A stretch of DNA of 64,000 bases from Nipponacmea schrenckii (GCA_030562195.1 CM060202.1:26770317-26834316); one strand, 5' to 3'; shown: positions 12,393-23,742, counted from the first letter of the stretch. Notes: generated by a model not told the origin, from the sequence alone. A program made the numbers and translations.

Positions 12393-12890
12393 GTGCTGGG
12401 TATTACCAATCATGCCACGATACGATACGTATCACGATATAAGGGTCACGATACGATACGTATCGCGATACAAGGGTCACGATACGATACGTATCGCGAT
12501 ATGGGATAATAGATAAAAAGTAACACTTATTCTCAAGGTTTCAATATTTGAGTATTTATATTTTGAGGTAATAAATTATTATTAATAATATATATTGCTT
12601 GTTTTCTGAGGTATTCACTAATAACCGTTAACTAAATAATAATAGACTGTTTTAATAAATTAAATGTCAAATAATTATGAAAACTGGATTTCAGAGAAGT
12701 CAGCAAGTAATATATGATGGGTGGATGAGCTTTCATTCAACAAGAAAATCAAATACCAACTATTTAGAGAATATATCGTCAAGTTTTGATACACGACCTC
12801 GCGATACGATACGCGTATCGTGGCATGTTTTATCGCATGTTGTATCGCATGTTGTATCGCGATATATCGATTACCTCAAGATTATTCTGT
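12393..12890. mobile_element. Putative hAT-like MITE with CGATACGATACGTATCG subterminal repeats
   Basis: The left part has GTGCTGGGTATTACC then three copies of CACGATACGATACGTATC separated by AAGGGTCACG. About 400 bp away the right part carries the inverse (CGCGTATCGTGGCATG, then repeated GTTGTATCGCATG and CGCGATATATCG). The GTGCTGGGTATTACC start and multiple subterminal ATACG repeats are typical of non-autonomous hAT elements. The exact right end and target duplication were not found. Confidence 0.5.
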
Positions 12891-13629
12891 TACCATCTGA
12901 ACATAACGTATGATTGGTTTAACTGTATTGATCGCTCTATAAAATATACCAGATGCAAATTAATCGCCGACGAAATGCTAGGCGAATAATCCAACAACTT
13001 TCGAGCAATATTAAAATTCGTCGAGACCAGAAGAAAAAACGCCCGTATGCCCCCTCTTTAACGAAATCGAATTTCAAAACTATCTGAAACTGTGTCAAGA
13101 GCAAACGTTGACCTAAAATCCAAAAACTTTACACAATGAACAATGGTTATCCATTTTTTCCCAATTGAATCCCATTAGAAACAAACAAATTGTTTGAAGT
13201 TTTTTTTTTATTATAAATGAATGATATTATTGTGCATTTTAACCCAAATTAAGAGAAAATTATCTTTCTAAGCGATATTTCATGGCCACAATGACTATAA
13301 ATTGTGCTGAAGTGGCATATTTTTGTGTAATATCTTTATTTTTGTAAAATTAAAAATTATAAATGATGATGAATGAATGGTATGAAATATTTTCGTGTAA
13401 ATTTAATTTCCGAAAAAAAGAAATAGTCATGATTATCTAATTATGTCACTGGGGCTAAAAATTAACGTTGTGTCAACTGAACAGTTTCTCATGCGGATTT
13501 AATAAACGTTTTCTTGTTTTTGCCTATTGGAACCACTCATAATGATCGTCAGATGAAATATTAATAATTCCATAAAAACATTATGACGCCACTATTGCAA
13601 CAACCATTTAAGCCTAATCCAATTTACTA
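12891..13629. other. AT-rich non-coding stretch
   Basis: Nothing recognised. Short frames near 12677-12989 are translations of the palindromic element, not genes. Confidence 0.35.
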
Positions 13630-13960
13630 TATAATAATGTTTAAATTGGTCAAGGTTTTCTAATATACAGTAGACGCCGGACTGAAAATCAAATCAGAAA
13701 TGGTGTAAATGGAGCTATAAGTAAGTGTCCCTAATATACATATACAGATTAGACAATCAGAACAGTGTAAATAGAAGCTATAAGTGTTTCTGATACACAT
13801 ACAAAGGTTAGGAAATCAGAATGATGTAAATAGAAGCTATAAGTGTTCCTAATACACATATAAAGACTAAACAATAAGAATGGTGAAAATAGAAGTTACC
13901 AGGGTCTACGTTACAGAAACAAAAGGTTAAAAAATCTCTTTAACATCTTAAAAGAGTACA
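13630..13960 (+). repeat. Tandem (about 3 copies, ~63 bp) MITE-derived repeat
   Basis: Units carry AATCAGAA..GTGTAAATAGAAGC TATAAGTGT then ..CTAATACACATA. They are diverged versions of the internal part of the dispersed GATGCAAAT family, locally multiplied. Confidence 0.65.
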
Positions 13961-14487
13961 TATACGACTTCCATATATACTAGTGTGTACAATACCAAAT
14001 TCGGAATCCCTTATCTATCCTCCTTAACCCACCTGACAATGGTCTAAAGGATTTTGAATAATGTGCACACATACGTCATTAGGTGTCAAAGACAAATGAG
14101 ATGATGTTAATGACGCACTTACAAGCATGTAAATATTATGTACAACCCTTCACCCCCTCGATATACTATTAAAGGGACTGTAAATGGATTTTTTAATTTC
14201 GTTTTTGTATATTGGTGACACTGATAAATTCGTCCGCTATTGAATTTACAGTCTTGTCTAGTAGGGGAAGACAAAAGGGGTCCAGTTTGGTCTACTTAAT
14301 GCATTGATTACAAACATTGTAATTTTCAATCAGTTTGTTGTTCTGGTAATTCCATTCAAACCAAACGTGTATGACGTCACTATTACAAAAGCCACTAATT
14401 TTTTAAGTATTTCTATAAATTTATGAACCATTAAAAGTTGACCAAATTTGGAATGATGCAAATGATAGGCATGTATGGGTCTAATAC

Positions 14488-14820
14488 TTTAAAGGGCTAG
14501 AAATCCCTTTATAACAACGCTTTTTAAATTAATAGGTTCGTTTGACCAATCTCAGAAACGGCATTTCTTTAACTAATCAGTAATAGGGTTAACAGCATAC
14601 CGTCAAAATTTCACATTCAAATCAATATATGTCCAGAAATATCCAGGTTTGAAGGCGACACGTCATTTCTTGAGACAAAATATAGATATAGAAAGGATAT
14701 ATATAGAAATAGAAAGTATCTATTATATAAAAAAGGGGAATTAATTTGCGTACATGTCCAATACTTTTGTACATTACTTACATATATTCAACCTCGAAAA
14801 TCGTGAATCTGTCTCTTTAA
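14488..14820. mobile_element. MITE of the TTAA / AGGGACAG family, copy 1
   Basis: Left end TTTAAAGGGCTAG; right end GAATCTGTCTCTTTAA. Internal ACTAATCAGTAATAGGG and ATATGTCCAGAAATATCCAG match the related elements at 19291, 32687 and 54675. The internal motif order is the same in all four. Confidence 0.55.
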
Positions 14821-15067
14821 ATTAATGTCCGCATGAAGTTGCATGTCAGGTCATCCTTGATGATGGGTGATGATGGGTCATGATGGACGAGGGACAATGA
14901 TTGCTAAATGACAGCCATTTCAAAGGCCAATGATGTCAGCCGTTGTCCCTTTACGAAAGCAAATCAGGTTTCTGATAGAGTTTTAAGGCTCTCCATCGAG
15001 CTTTGTCCATAATCCATCTAAACGAGCAGGGGACAGGTTGAGAATTTTGAAGCTGATATCGGACGTT

Positions 15068-18000
15068 ATGATTTTAAAATGTTTAGTGAAAGGACACATC
15101 AAGCCTATATTGATATGCTGTAAGTATCTTTTGTGTTTATCGTTTAACATATTCAGGCTTGACAGGAACTTCATGTCCAATCGTTCATTTATAACATCGA
15201 TAGAATCCATAATGAATTTGGATATCATCAATATCTTAAGTTAACTAGCAACATCCACTTGGAGAGCTGGATGTGAGCTTAATCTGAATTTGAAGATTGT
15301 TTAATGCCGTCTACCTTACAAAACACTTCTGTTGTATATTTGATTTTGGGTTAAGCCTCAAAAGTAGAGAAAACAACCTCTACTTGACCATCACTCTCCA
15401 AAGCGATAATATCGATCATTTCCTTGTGAGCTGAAAATCAGTAAGTCCTGAACTATCGAGTGTAGATATTTCGAATTATTGACTTGATTGATGATACCAT
15501 ACAATGATTCATTTAACCGTTTAAAATGTTGAACACTGTTCTTGCATATCTAAGAAAAGTAAGACCTACAGAGAGACAATAAATATGATTGTCTTTTGTT
15601 TTATTTGTATAAGCCAGCTCTTATGACAGTTGACAAGGTCATGATAATGAATATGTCGCTGAGGTTACTCTCGAATATCTTGGCCTTGGTATAAGAAATC
15701 TGTATATCTTAATCGTTTGGTATATTAAATGTTACATCTCTCTTTATCTTAATCTCTTTCCAGGCTTTGTATTGTTTAATTTAACCTTATCTAAGAGCAT
15801 CACAAGTACTGAAACGTCACAAGTTCCTTTGTCTACCGATGCTACCGACCTTGTTCAAACGACAGCGGTATACCCAAATACAGCCGCAAACGTTGACGTT
15901 ACAACCAACTCTGCTGTTGTTACGGAAACTGGTAATCAGAACGTTGATGGAGAGGCAGCTCTGACAACGCCATCCATCGCAGAAAACCCAGCATCCGAAG
16001 TCTACTTTTCGGAAGATGGTATACTAACTGATACACTTCCTTCGATCCAAACTACCCAAGAGACATCGCTTCTACAGGACGTGAATGCGCTACAGCATCA
16101 CCCATCGGCACAAATAGACACCCCTATTCCACATCTCGAGACCTACACTCAACCTGAGTCTTCACTCGCCAAAGATGATCAAATCTATCAGTTGTCTTCG
16201 GACGTCCAGTACCACCCGTCAGACGTTATCAGCTCCACAATCATTCAAGAACCTGTCATTGATAGATTGAATTCCGGAACATTTGCAAATGAGCCAATAG
16301 TACAGCACTTTCCCAGTGATGTGTTGCCTCAGACTCAACCAAATTTCACCGACGCATTGACCATCCCTGATGACACCTACAAGCACAACTTGTCCTCACC
16401 AGTTATGTACGACGATGTCTATGACGACTATGGAGGTGGAATGGCCAACGGTCAAAATGGTTTCGTAGCCTATGATGATCATCCCAGCGATGACTACACA
16501 TCAATGCCAGAAGTTCCAGAACCGGAAGAGGCAAATTACGGTCTTGAAGAGTTAAGTGAATCCGATCTTGAACAATTGGACGATAACGATCTTCAGGAGT
16601 TGGAAGATATTCTTGCTTCATCAGACGACAAATACGATGATTTCGGGGAGTCCAATGAAGCTGGTGATCCAACTTATTCCGGATATTCTGACGAAGTCTT
16701 TGATGATTTTGGAGAAACTACTGCTTCAAAACATATCCCATTTAAGATCCCAAAGCATCAGAATTATCTAAAGTCTCTGGACAATCTGAAACACTTTAGC
16801 AATGGCTTTCATGGATACACTCAGCAAACATCTTTTGGTGGAGAAGAAGCCGAAGACGATGCTGAAGACCACATGAATTTATTTAATACACAGGCTAGAG
16901 GTCAACCCAGAAAACATATTTACAACGACAGACTCGTAGCTCTCTTGGACATTTACAATAAAAATGCCAAGAGAAGAAATTTACTGACGAAGCAACCCAA
17001 AGGCCCACAGTTGAAACATAACACCAATGCTTTGATGCAGACTTACGATGCTTTGATGCAAATTAAGCACCGAAAGATGGGGCGCAAAGGAAAATATGTA
17101 AAGTCCTATAAGAGTAAGGGTGATAGATCAAAGCAAATTAGGAGATTACAAAGAATAAGGAGATTAATGGCTCTTGCAGCAAAACGAAAAGCGTCGAAAA
17201 TAACAGCTGGTGCTAAATCAGGACCACAAATGGCATTATCGACTATTGCAAAGGCGTCCCAGTCATCAGCAAACGACGTACCTATGATGTCAATTAGCAG
17301 CCTTCAGAACGGAATTAAGACACGATTCCAACATCCAAATGAACCCACAGACCCGATTAAAGGAATTAATCAGATCAACCAGGGTATGTACTACCACCAA
17401 GATGACCTAGCATCACCTCAATACCATCCTGGAGATGTCGCATCAGCATCTTTGGAATCCACCAACACACAACGTAATCCTTTCCGCGAGAATCGAAAGC
17501 AGCCACCTGTACCGCAATTTATGGAGTATGAAGAAATTGACTATGAAGCTCCAGAAACGGAAGCGGAAGAAGATGAAGGTGAAGATGACTTCCTGGATAA
17601 TATGTTTGGTGTCTCATCAGAAAGGCGTGGAAGTGGTTTACGATACCAGAATAACGCTGCTCTTTATGGTAAGTGTAAGAGAGTTTAATTATCCCAGATG
17701 TAAAGGTCGATGGCCGAACAAATACTTAATTGAAAGATTGGAAGAGCCGGTCCGATATTTATAAAATAGTTTAAATCCTTTTATTCTGATTTTCAGGTTC
17801 CTGTCCTGCAGTTCCAATAAGAATTTCCGGTTCAAAGGTCACAGTAACTACATCCGAGGGATGTCAAGTGTAAGTCACTCTTCTTTGAGACATGTAAATG
17901 TGCTCCATAGAGCTTTGGGCTAGATAGTACGATGCGATGGTACAGAGTGTGAAATCGAAATGAAAATATTGAGTTTAACGCAATTTCTTCCTAGGCCGAA

Positions 18001-18650
18001 TAAAGGAAAACCACACTCATATTATTACGAAATGACCCGATAATAGTACGAACCCAAGAACGACAGGTTCACGGATATGAGTTACTACATGAATTCATAT
18101 TAATTTCAATAATAATTTCTTTATTTCAGTGTAATCTCTATAACAGGAAACACTGAGGGTGATGGGTAAGTTTCTTTCTCAAATACTCAATTTACTTTGA
18201 CGACAGGCCGGAGCACATTCGGTTTAAGCGTTGAAATTATGATTTAGTTGCTTAGTTACGTCAAACAAAAGAAGTGGGGTTTTGTCTTAATCGGTTGGAT
18301 AGTGGAAGTCTGGTGACTTTATATTAGTCATTCATTATTCCAGTCGGACCTACCTATTAATTAGAACGGAAAGATCAAAAAAGGTCTATATCAAAGACCA
18401 CGGATGTTTAACTTGAAAACAAGTGGTTGTTTATCTCCTTCTGCAGGCTCCTCGGTCCTTGATGCTACTCTGTAATTCGATTTGCCAACATGGAATTCCT
18501 TGCTGAGAGTCCACACAGTCAATTTTGTTTATTGGTATAGTAAAATTAGTCAGATTGTAAGATCTTTGACTGTTCACCTTTATTTATAATTTATTTTTCA
18601 GGAAAAATCTCGGCATCAAAGTCTCTTACAACAACAAAGTTATTGTATAG
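15068..18650 (+). CDS. Secreted acidic/basic block protein with small two-Cys C-terminal module, ~704 aa, five exons
   Basis: Preferred exons: 15068-15119, 15764-17668, 17797-17869, 18130-18165, 18602-18650; phases 1,1,2,2 and good GTAAGT donors. The first exon is the least sure: 15585-15606 (MIVFCFIC, weak donor GTATAAG) also joins in phase. Both give a hydrophobic signal peptide continuing FVLFNLTLSKS. After a Thr-rich part come five spaced (Y/H)HPSD-like motifs (near 129, 167, 199, 256 and in QYHPGDVAS late in exon 2). Next is a strongly acidic region (about 232-336) with DDFGE twice, a Lys/Arg-rich block (about 400-496), a second acidic run and the C-terminal module. That module has Cys655 and Cys675, is rich in Val/Ile/Thr, looks beta-forming and is split over three tiny exons (73, 36, 49 nt). 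Likely an extracellular matrix or mineral-binding protein; family not recognised. Confidence 0.8.
17797..18650 (+). other. Three micro-exons coding the C-terminal module of the acidic/basic secreted protein
   Basis: The large exon would run on for only five codons (KCKRV) to a stop after the donor GTAAGT at 17669. Splicing to 17797 (acceptor TTTTCAG), then 18130 and 18602, keeps one frame to TAG at 18648-18650 and adds 51 residues with two cysteines. All three junctions agreeing in phase makes chance unlikely. An alternative acceptor near 18445 (CTTCTGCAG) runs to a stop within a few codons and is less likely. Confidence 0.75.
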
Positions 18651-19290
18651 ACCTTTTTATTTGACGTAAAAGTATTAGTACGGACGTCTACGATCGACTG
18701 TTAAAAGTTTAAAACAAACCATCCAGTCCACGATCACACTACAGGGCCATAATGTCCCTCTCATCAGGAAAATGTAAAATTTTGAGATAATTTGATAAGT
18801 AAAGAACATTGTACTTTAAGAAATAGATTGATATATTTTTGTATTGGATACAATCAGTTATTCATCTGTAATAGTTGCTTCAAATTTGAGTAAAATCTGA
18901 GCCAAATATGAAATTAGGTTTGTGACCCTGGGCCGTCAAGAGTCTTTTTATGAGACTCGCTTTGTATATAGATGTAAATTTGTCAGTGAATTTGTTATTG
19001 AAATAAAAGTTGTTAATACTATTATTAGGGTTTGGACTATTTAATTGGTAATATATTCTACTTAATGTGGAAACGGATCCGGTCTCCATATTGGCATTTC
19101 TAATAAAGGAGGAGCAAGACGAGTCATGGCACATCAAATTGTTTATAAACATTCTCACTTTAAGATTTATAAAAACGCCACTGGGCCTCTTGTTTTACAG
19201 AGGATACACTGAACTATCAAAAAAGTCAAATAACCAAATGAACTAGTTGAACCAAGCCCATGGAAACCCGCCCACAGAAGAATCTTTAAC
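18651..19290. other. 3' flank of the five-exon gene
   Basis: Probably 3' UTR then intergenic DNA. No clear AATAAA was found near the stop. The minus-strand frame 18880-19158 has no supporting features. Confidence 0.35.
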
Positions 19291-19778
19291 TCTCTATTAA
19301 AGGGGCACAGTCTTGATTTGTTTCGGACAATAATCCGACAGCCTCAAACACATGAAATCTTTTGTTTAGCTAATCAGAAATAGTCTACAGAGCTTACCTT
19401 TGAAATTTGAGCCTTCAAATCCATGGGTATACATATTTATCCGTGTTTGAAAATCATAATGTCTTAAGATATTATGAACGTCCCGCCATATTGGAAAATC
19501 AAAGAGTTATAAATAGACTACTGCGCAGGCCCACACTGATAAAACAAAAGAAAGTACATGTAATAACAATTGTAGATTTTGTCAACAGGACACACAATTT
19601 TCAGACTGACTGAAGACCAGCCGCGTACAGCACGGAAAAAAATAAAAAGTGAAATTTTTGAGGTATATTCCGAGGTATTTTTGCGATTTTCCTAAAGCTT
19701 GAGTATTTCTGAGGACTGTTTAAATGTAACAAAGGCCCAAAACGACCACTAAAAATCAAGATTGTGCCCCTTTAACAG
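19291..19778. mobile_element. MITE of the TTAA / AGGGGCACAG family, copy 2 (complete)
   Basis: Left terminus AGGGGCACAGTCTTGATTT and right terminus AAATCAAGATTGTGCCCCT are near-perfect inverted repeats of about 19 bp, each flanked by TTAA. Internal TTAGCTAATCAGAAATAGTC matches the other copies. TTAA duplication suggests a piggyBac-type mobilising transposase (inference). Confidence 0.75.
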
Positions 19779-20934
19779 GCATTACATTGACTTACAGTTT
19801 ATTTTAAAAAATAAGGGGGGGGGGACTCATTTATTTCAGCTAATGTTGAAGCGATGAAATTCCCTAAAGATGAGGCGAATTGCCTTTAACTGTTAGTTTA
19901 TTTTACTAGAGGCTGATTCGATAGGGTTTTGGGGAATTATCCAAACCCTTGTGTTTTATTACCTACAGCCTTCAGAATTTTCCAATACGAGCTATACGTG
20001 GCGTGATTCATATACTATAACATTTTTTATAGTAATGTACTAAATGTTTTATTGTATTGTACACGGACAATAGTTGAACCCTTACATGTACACATCAATC
20101 AAATGTCGTTAAGGCTTGATTGATAGGTGGCAATCAAGTGTCATGTATACCTATGTTCTATTGGATGTCAAGTGGGTACATACTGGATAATCGATTGTCT
20201 TTTGATCCCCTTCTGCTCACGATATGTACATGATAATCTTTCTAAATTTATAAAAGGGCAAGTAGGAGGAGCTAGGCAGAAAACTTATATTTTACAAACA
20301 TCGCTGGACGCTGGTAATGGGAGATAAAACTTGATATCATTGTATAAGATTTGAACGACATTTTGAAACGAGGAGCACATATATAACACAAGATGATACT
20401 TATAGTATACATACACACCTTTTGAATACACGGGTAATTGATATAATGATCTCGACATTGCTTGAACAGTCAATATCCTGTTTGGAAAGAAAAAGTTGTG
20501 CCAAGATTTCAGTAACATCATTGGGAAAAGGAATTACTCACTGAGATAAGCGATAAGGATGATCGAAAGTATTCATTAAAAATAATTGTTCATGCTGACA
20601 TTAAGTCCATTATGATACGACAGTGAAGATCCCCTTATTTATTGCCTTTCGGACTTCTTTACTTCTTTCAATCTGCATGCTTTAGAACTCATACACAACC
20701 ATCAGTCATGATGCCTGAAAATAAGCACAACTTATCCTTCAATGAACTGCTATGTCGTATAAGTGCTCATATATATTTATTCATTTATATTTACAGTATC
20801 AAATGTATAGAATATACTAAAAATGCAATGTTTATCTGCTGGTTGTGGGAGACTCAAAGTTTTACAATGTAGGGATATTATCATAATCTGCCAACATCAA
20901 AATGACATTCTCCATTTCTATTTTATTTTCTTTG
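19779..20934. other. Intergenic, no gene recognised
   Basis: Contains a 10-bp G run near 19815. Minus-strand AATAAA at 20927-20922 lies only 8 nt beyond the stop of the poly-Glu protein gene. The frames at 20127-20327, 20285-20521 and 20642-20872 lack support. Confidence 0.35.
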
Positions 20935-23296
20935 TCAACGATGTTCCTCTTCCATCATGTCTTCCCCCTCCTCTTCTTCCTCTTCTTCCTCTCCTTCTTC
21001 TTCCTCTTGTTCTTCCTCCATTTCCTCCTCTTCTTCCTCCTCCTCTTCTACTTCCTCTTCCTCCACCTCCTCCTCCTCTTCTTCTTCTTCCTCTTCCTCT
21101 TCCTCTTCTACTTCCTCCTCTTCTTCTTCTTCATCTGCCTCCTCTTCTACTTCCTCCTCCTCTTCCTCTTCTTCTTCCTCCTCTTCTTCTTGTTCTTCTT
21201 CTTCTTCCTCCTCCTCCTCTTCTTCTCCGCCTCCCATTTCCTGCATTTCCATTTCCTCATCACCCATCTCGTGCTCTTGTTGCATTTCTGAATTCTGTTC
21301 TTGCATCTCTTGGACTTCCCAGCTGGCACTCCAATTTTCGTCGTTGTCGTCTTCACACATCGCAGACGCAGTTTCAGTCATTTGAGGACGAGACTGTTTC
21401 ATCTTGTCTGACAATTTTCCACTTGACATTGTACTTTTCCATGCTCCTGTACCTTGCATTTGACTCTGCACTACGTTACCGAATTGTTGCCCCTGACCTT
21501 GTTGTCCTTGTCCCGACTGTGGCCACTGTTGCCCCTGACTTGGTTGTCCCTGTCCGGATTGTGGCCACCGTTGACCTTTGCCTGACTGTTGCCCCTGTTG
21601 CCCCTGACCTTGTTGTCCTTGACCCGAAGGTGGCCACTGTTGCCACTGTCCTTGTTGGCCTTTGCCCGACTGCGGCCACTGTTTCCCCTGACCTTGTTGT
21701 CTTTTACCCGACTGTGGCCACTGTTGCCCTTGCCCCTGCCCAGGCTGTGGCCTTCGTTGACCTTGTTGGACTTGTCCAGATTGTGGCCACCGTTGCCCCT
21801 GACCTTGTTGTCCTTGGCCCGACTGTGACCACCGTTGTCCTTGACCTTGCTGCCCTTGTCCGGATTGTGTCGACTGTTGCCCTTGACCTTGCTGTACTTG
21901 ATTAGATTGGGGCCATCCTTGACTCCCTTGTCCTCGACCAGACTGTGGCCACCGTTGCCCTTGACCTTGACTAGATTGAGGCCAACCTTGACTCTGTTGT
22001 CCTTGAGCCGACGGTGGCCACTGTTGCCCTTGACCTTGCTGACCTTGATTATATTGAGACCACTGTTGACCTTGCTGTGGCAATGTTTGTTGTTGCCCAT
22101 TACCAGATTGTGGCCAACCTTGACTTTGGCCAGACTGTGACCATGTTGATTGCTGTGCTTGTTGCCCTTGACTAGATTGTGGTCTCGCTTGAATTTGACT
22201 AAATGGCCAAGCTAATTGTTTTTCCTCGTTTCCGGTTTGTGACCACACTTGTTGTGGATCTTGTCCAAGTGTCAAACCAGATTGTTGCCAATCTTCACCA
22301 GTTGAACCTTGTTGGGATGGATTTGAAGATCCCTGGTAAGAGTCCTGATTGGAAGATGATTGTGAAAGAGACCAGGTCTGTGGAAGAGCCCAGTCTTCGT
22401 CGTTAGGTGGTGCTACCAATGCTTCCGGTGAAGGAGGTTCTTGGTTTAGCCATCTCAATCCTTGTAGAAAGGCATCACGATTAAAATCTGTTTCCTTTGC
22501 CAGTTGTTTTGATCTGGCAATGTCTAGTATTACGGCACCATCAGAGCAACCTGAAATATAATGTTACAGCGTCAAAGGACAATTTACTATATGGTCTATT
22601 CTACTCAGTCACAAGCACTACCTTGACTCACAGGTCGCTCAGAATATGTATCCCACAGATAAAGTCTTGTCACAAGATTGACAACAATTTTCTAAAGGTT
22701 AACCTTTGAGGCCATGATTCGTCATATTTGGGGTTTCTTGATTATGTAAATAGTCTTCAAAACTACAAGAGCTGATCGAATAATTACAAAATGTGATTCA
22801 AATTAGAAATTTCAGTTTTTTTTTCATATATTATGTCTGAATAAATGGTCTAGTATTAATAAAAGACGAGTCCTTATTTTAACTCTAAAATCGCTAATTA
22901 TTCTTGACAAAGATGATCTGACTGATGTTTCGAAGGTGACGTGTGAACAATATTACTGATTAACTTGGCTTAAAAATTCGCATTTTTAAGGTACAATTTG
23001 GCAAACGGTGGGCGAACATGTCCCTTTAATCGCGAAGGTTACGTCCATAATCGACCATGTGCTATTTTTGACAGAGTTATTCACCAATAATTGAAAAATA
23101 AATGAGACCAAACATTTATTCCGATCCCTCTATAAATTTGATGTGGTTGAACAGTCCCAGACCACAGAAATGTATTGTATACAACGTTTCAACAGTTTAC
23201 ATAATAATGGCTATGGTACTATATGTAACCCTGCTTACCTGATAATAGAAAGAAAATCAATCCGCAACCAAACACGGTATACCTAGAACGATTCAT
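20935..23296 (-). CDS. Secreted Gln/Gly/Trp-repeat protein with poly-glutamate tail, 557 aa, two exons
   Basis: Exon 1 is 23296-23239 (MNRSRYTVFGCGLIFFLLS, a clear signal peptide, donor GTAAGC). Exon 2 is 22550-20935 (acceptor ATTTCAG, phase 1). The mature N terminus holds AVILDI at 25-30 and ALVAP at 63-67, the same two motifs in the same order as in the 913-aa neighbour. Residues about 145-377 are imperfect 14-16-residue repeats of QQGQGQRWPQSGQG type, very rich in Gln, Gly, Ser, Pro with regular Trp. An acidic/Met/Gln linker with one Cys (residue 418) leads to a tail (about 462-557) that is almost pure Glu. Such a tail would bind divalent cations; the repeat region suggests a sticky, disordered matrix polymer. 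Probably extracellular, perhaps tied to mineral or adhesive matrix; not assigned to a named family. A TATATATA run lies about 90 bp upstream of the ATG. Confidence 0.85.
20955..21235 (-). repeat. GAR-codon tract coding poly-Glu
   Basis: The plus strand is an unbroken TTC/CTC mix; on the coding strand GAA and GAG alternate irregularly. The mix of codons, with a few Val, Ala, Asp and Met, argues for a selected acidic tail and not a pure trinucleotide expansion. Plus-strand and other-frame translations here (poly-Ser, poly-Leu/Phe) are shadows. Confidence 0.9.
21480..22140 (-). repeat. 42-48 bp imperfect tandem repeats coding Gln/Gly/Trp units
   Basis: Units on the plus strand read TGTGGCCACTGTTGCCC then CTTGACCTTGTTGTCC with variable length; all length changes keep frame. 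Confidence 0.85.
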
Positions 23297-23369
23297 TTCG
23301 ACACTAAACACCGCCGCCGAATGTTACTTTTTAACAGTACCCCCTTCAATCGTAAACAATTAACATTTT

Positions 23370-23400
23370 TGGTAGGTTGTGGGGAGATATATATATTTTA
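23370..23400 (-). promoter_or_regulatory. Candidate TATA element for the poly-Glu protein gene
   Basis: The minus strand reads AAAATATATATATCTCC about 90-100 bp before the ATG at 23296. A similar TATATA sits at the same distance upstream of the 913-aa gene. AT-rich background makes this weak evidence. Confidence 0.25.
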
Positions 23401-23520
23401 GGTATTTCTCGGCAATAAACAAAAAAAGAAAATAATGTGTTTGAAAAACTGTATTATGACTTATAATGTTGTGACCAAATAAGTCCTCTTTGATCTTTGA
23501 ATATGTTTTTTGACATTTCA

Positions 23521-23742
23521 GGTGGTCAAGTGGTAAACAATAAAACACTGAATGAAGGTATGTATCCAAAACACTTTGGACAGCATAAGATGGGCATGGG
23601 AAATACTAAAAAAGTCGTTCAGAGTAATGAAATTATCGAATTTATTAACAGTAATGTCCAGTTTTCGCGCCATATTCTACTTCCGGTTAGTCGTTTGAGT
23701 CCATCTATCTCTACAGTTTTTGTTAATGCGTTTCTACTTTAA
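23521..23742 (+). other. Exon-like open frame, uncertain
   Basis: An acceptor-like TTTTGACATTTCAG at 23520 is followed by a phase-1 frame (GGQVVNNKTLNEG) that can end at donor GTATGT near 23557 or read on to a stop at 23742. No matching upstream plus-strand exon was found. It could be an exon of a divergent gene or chance. Confidence 0.15.

Noticed and set aside
18440..18475. Extra exon of the five-exon gene after CTTCTGCAG
   Set aside because: In the required phase it meets TGA within a few codons, while 18602 reads in frame to a sensible end.
20823..21905. Plus-strand frames rich in Ser, Leu, Pro and Phe opposite the poly-Glu gene
   Set aside because: Shadows of the CTC/TTC complement of the GAR tract and Gln repeats; the minus-strand gene has a signal exon and matching splice phase, these do not.
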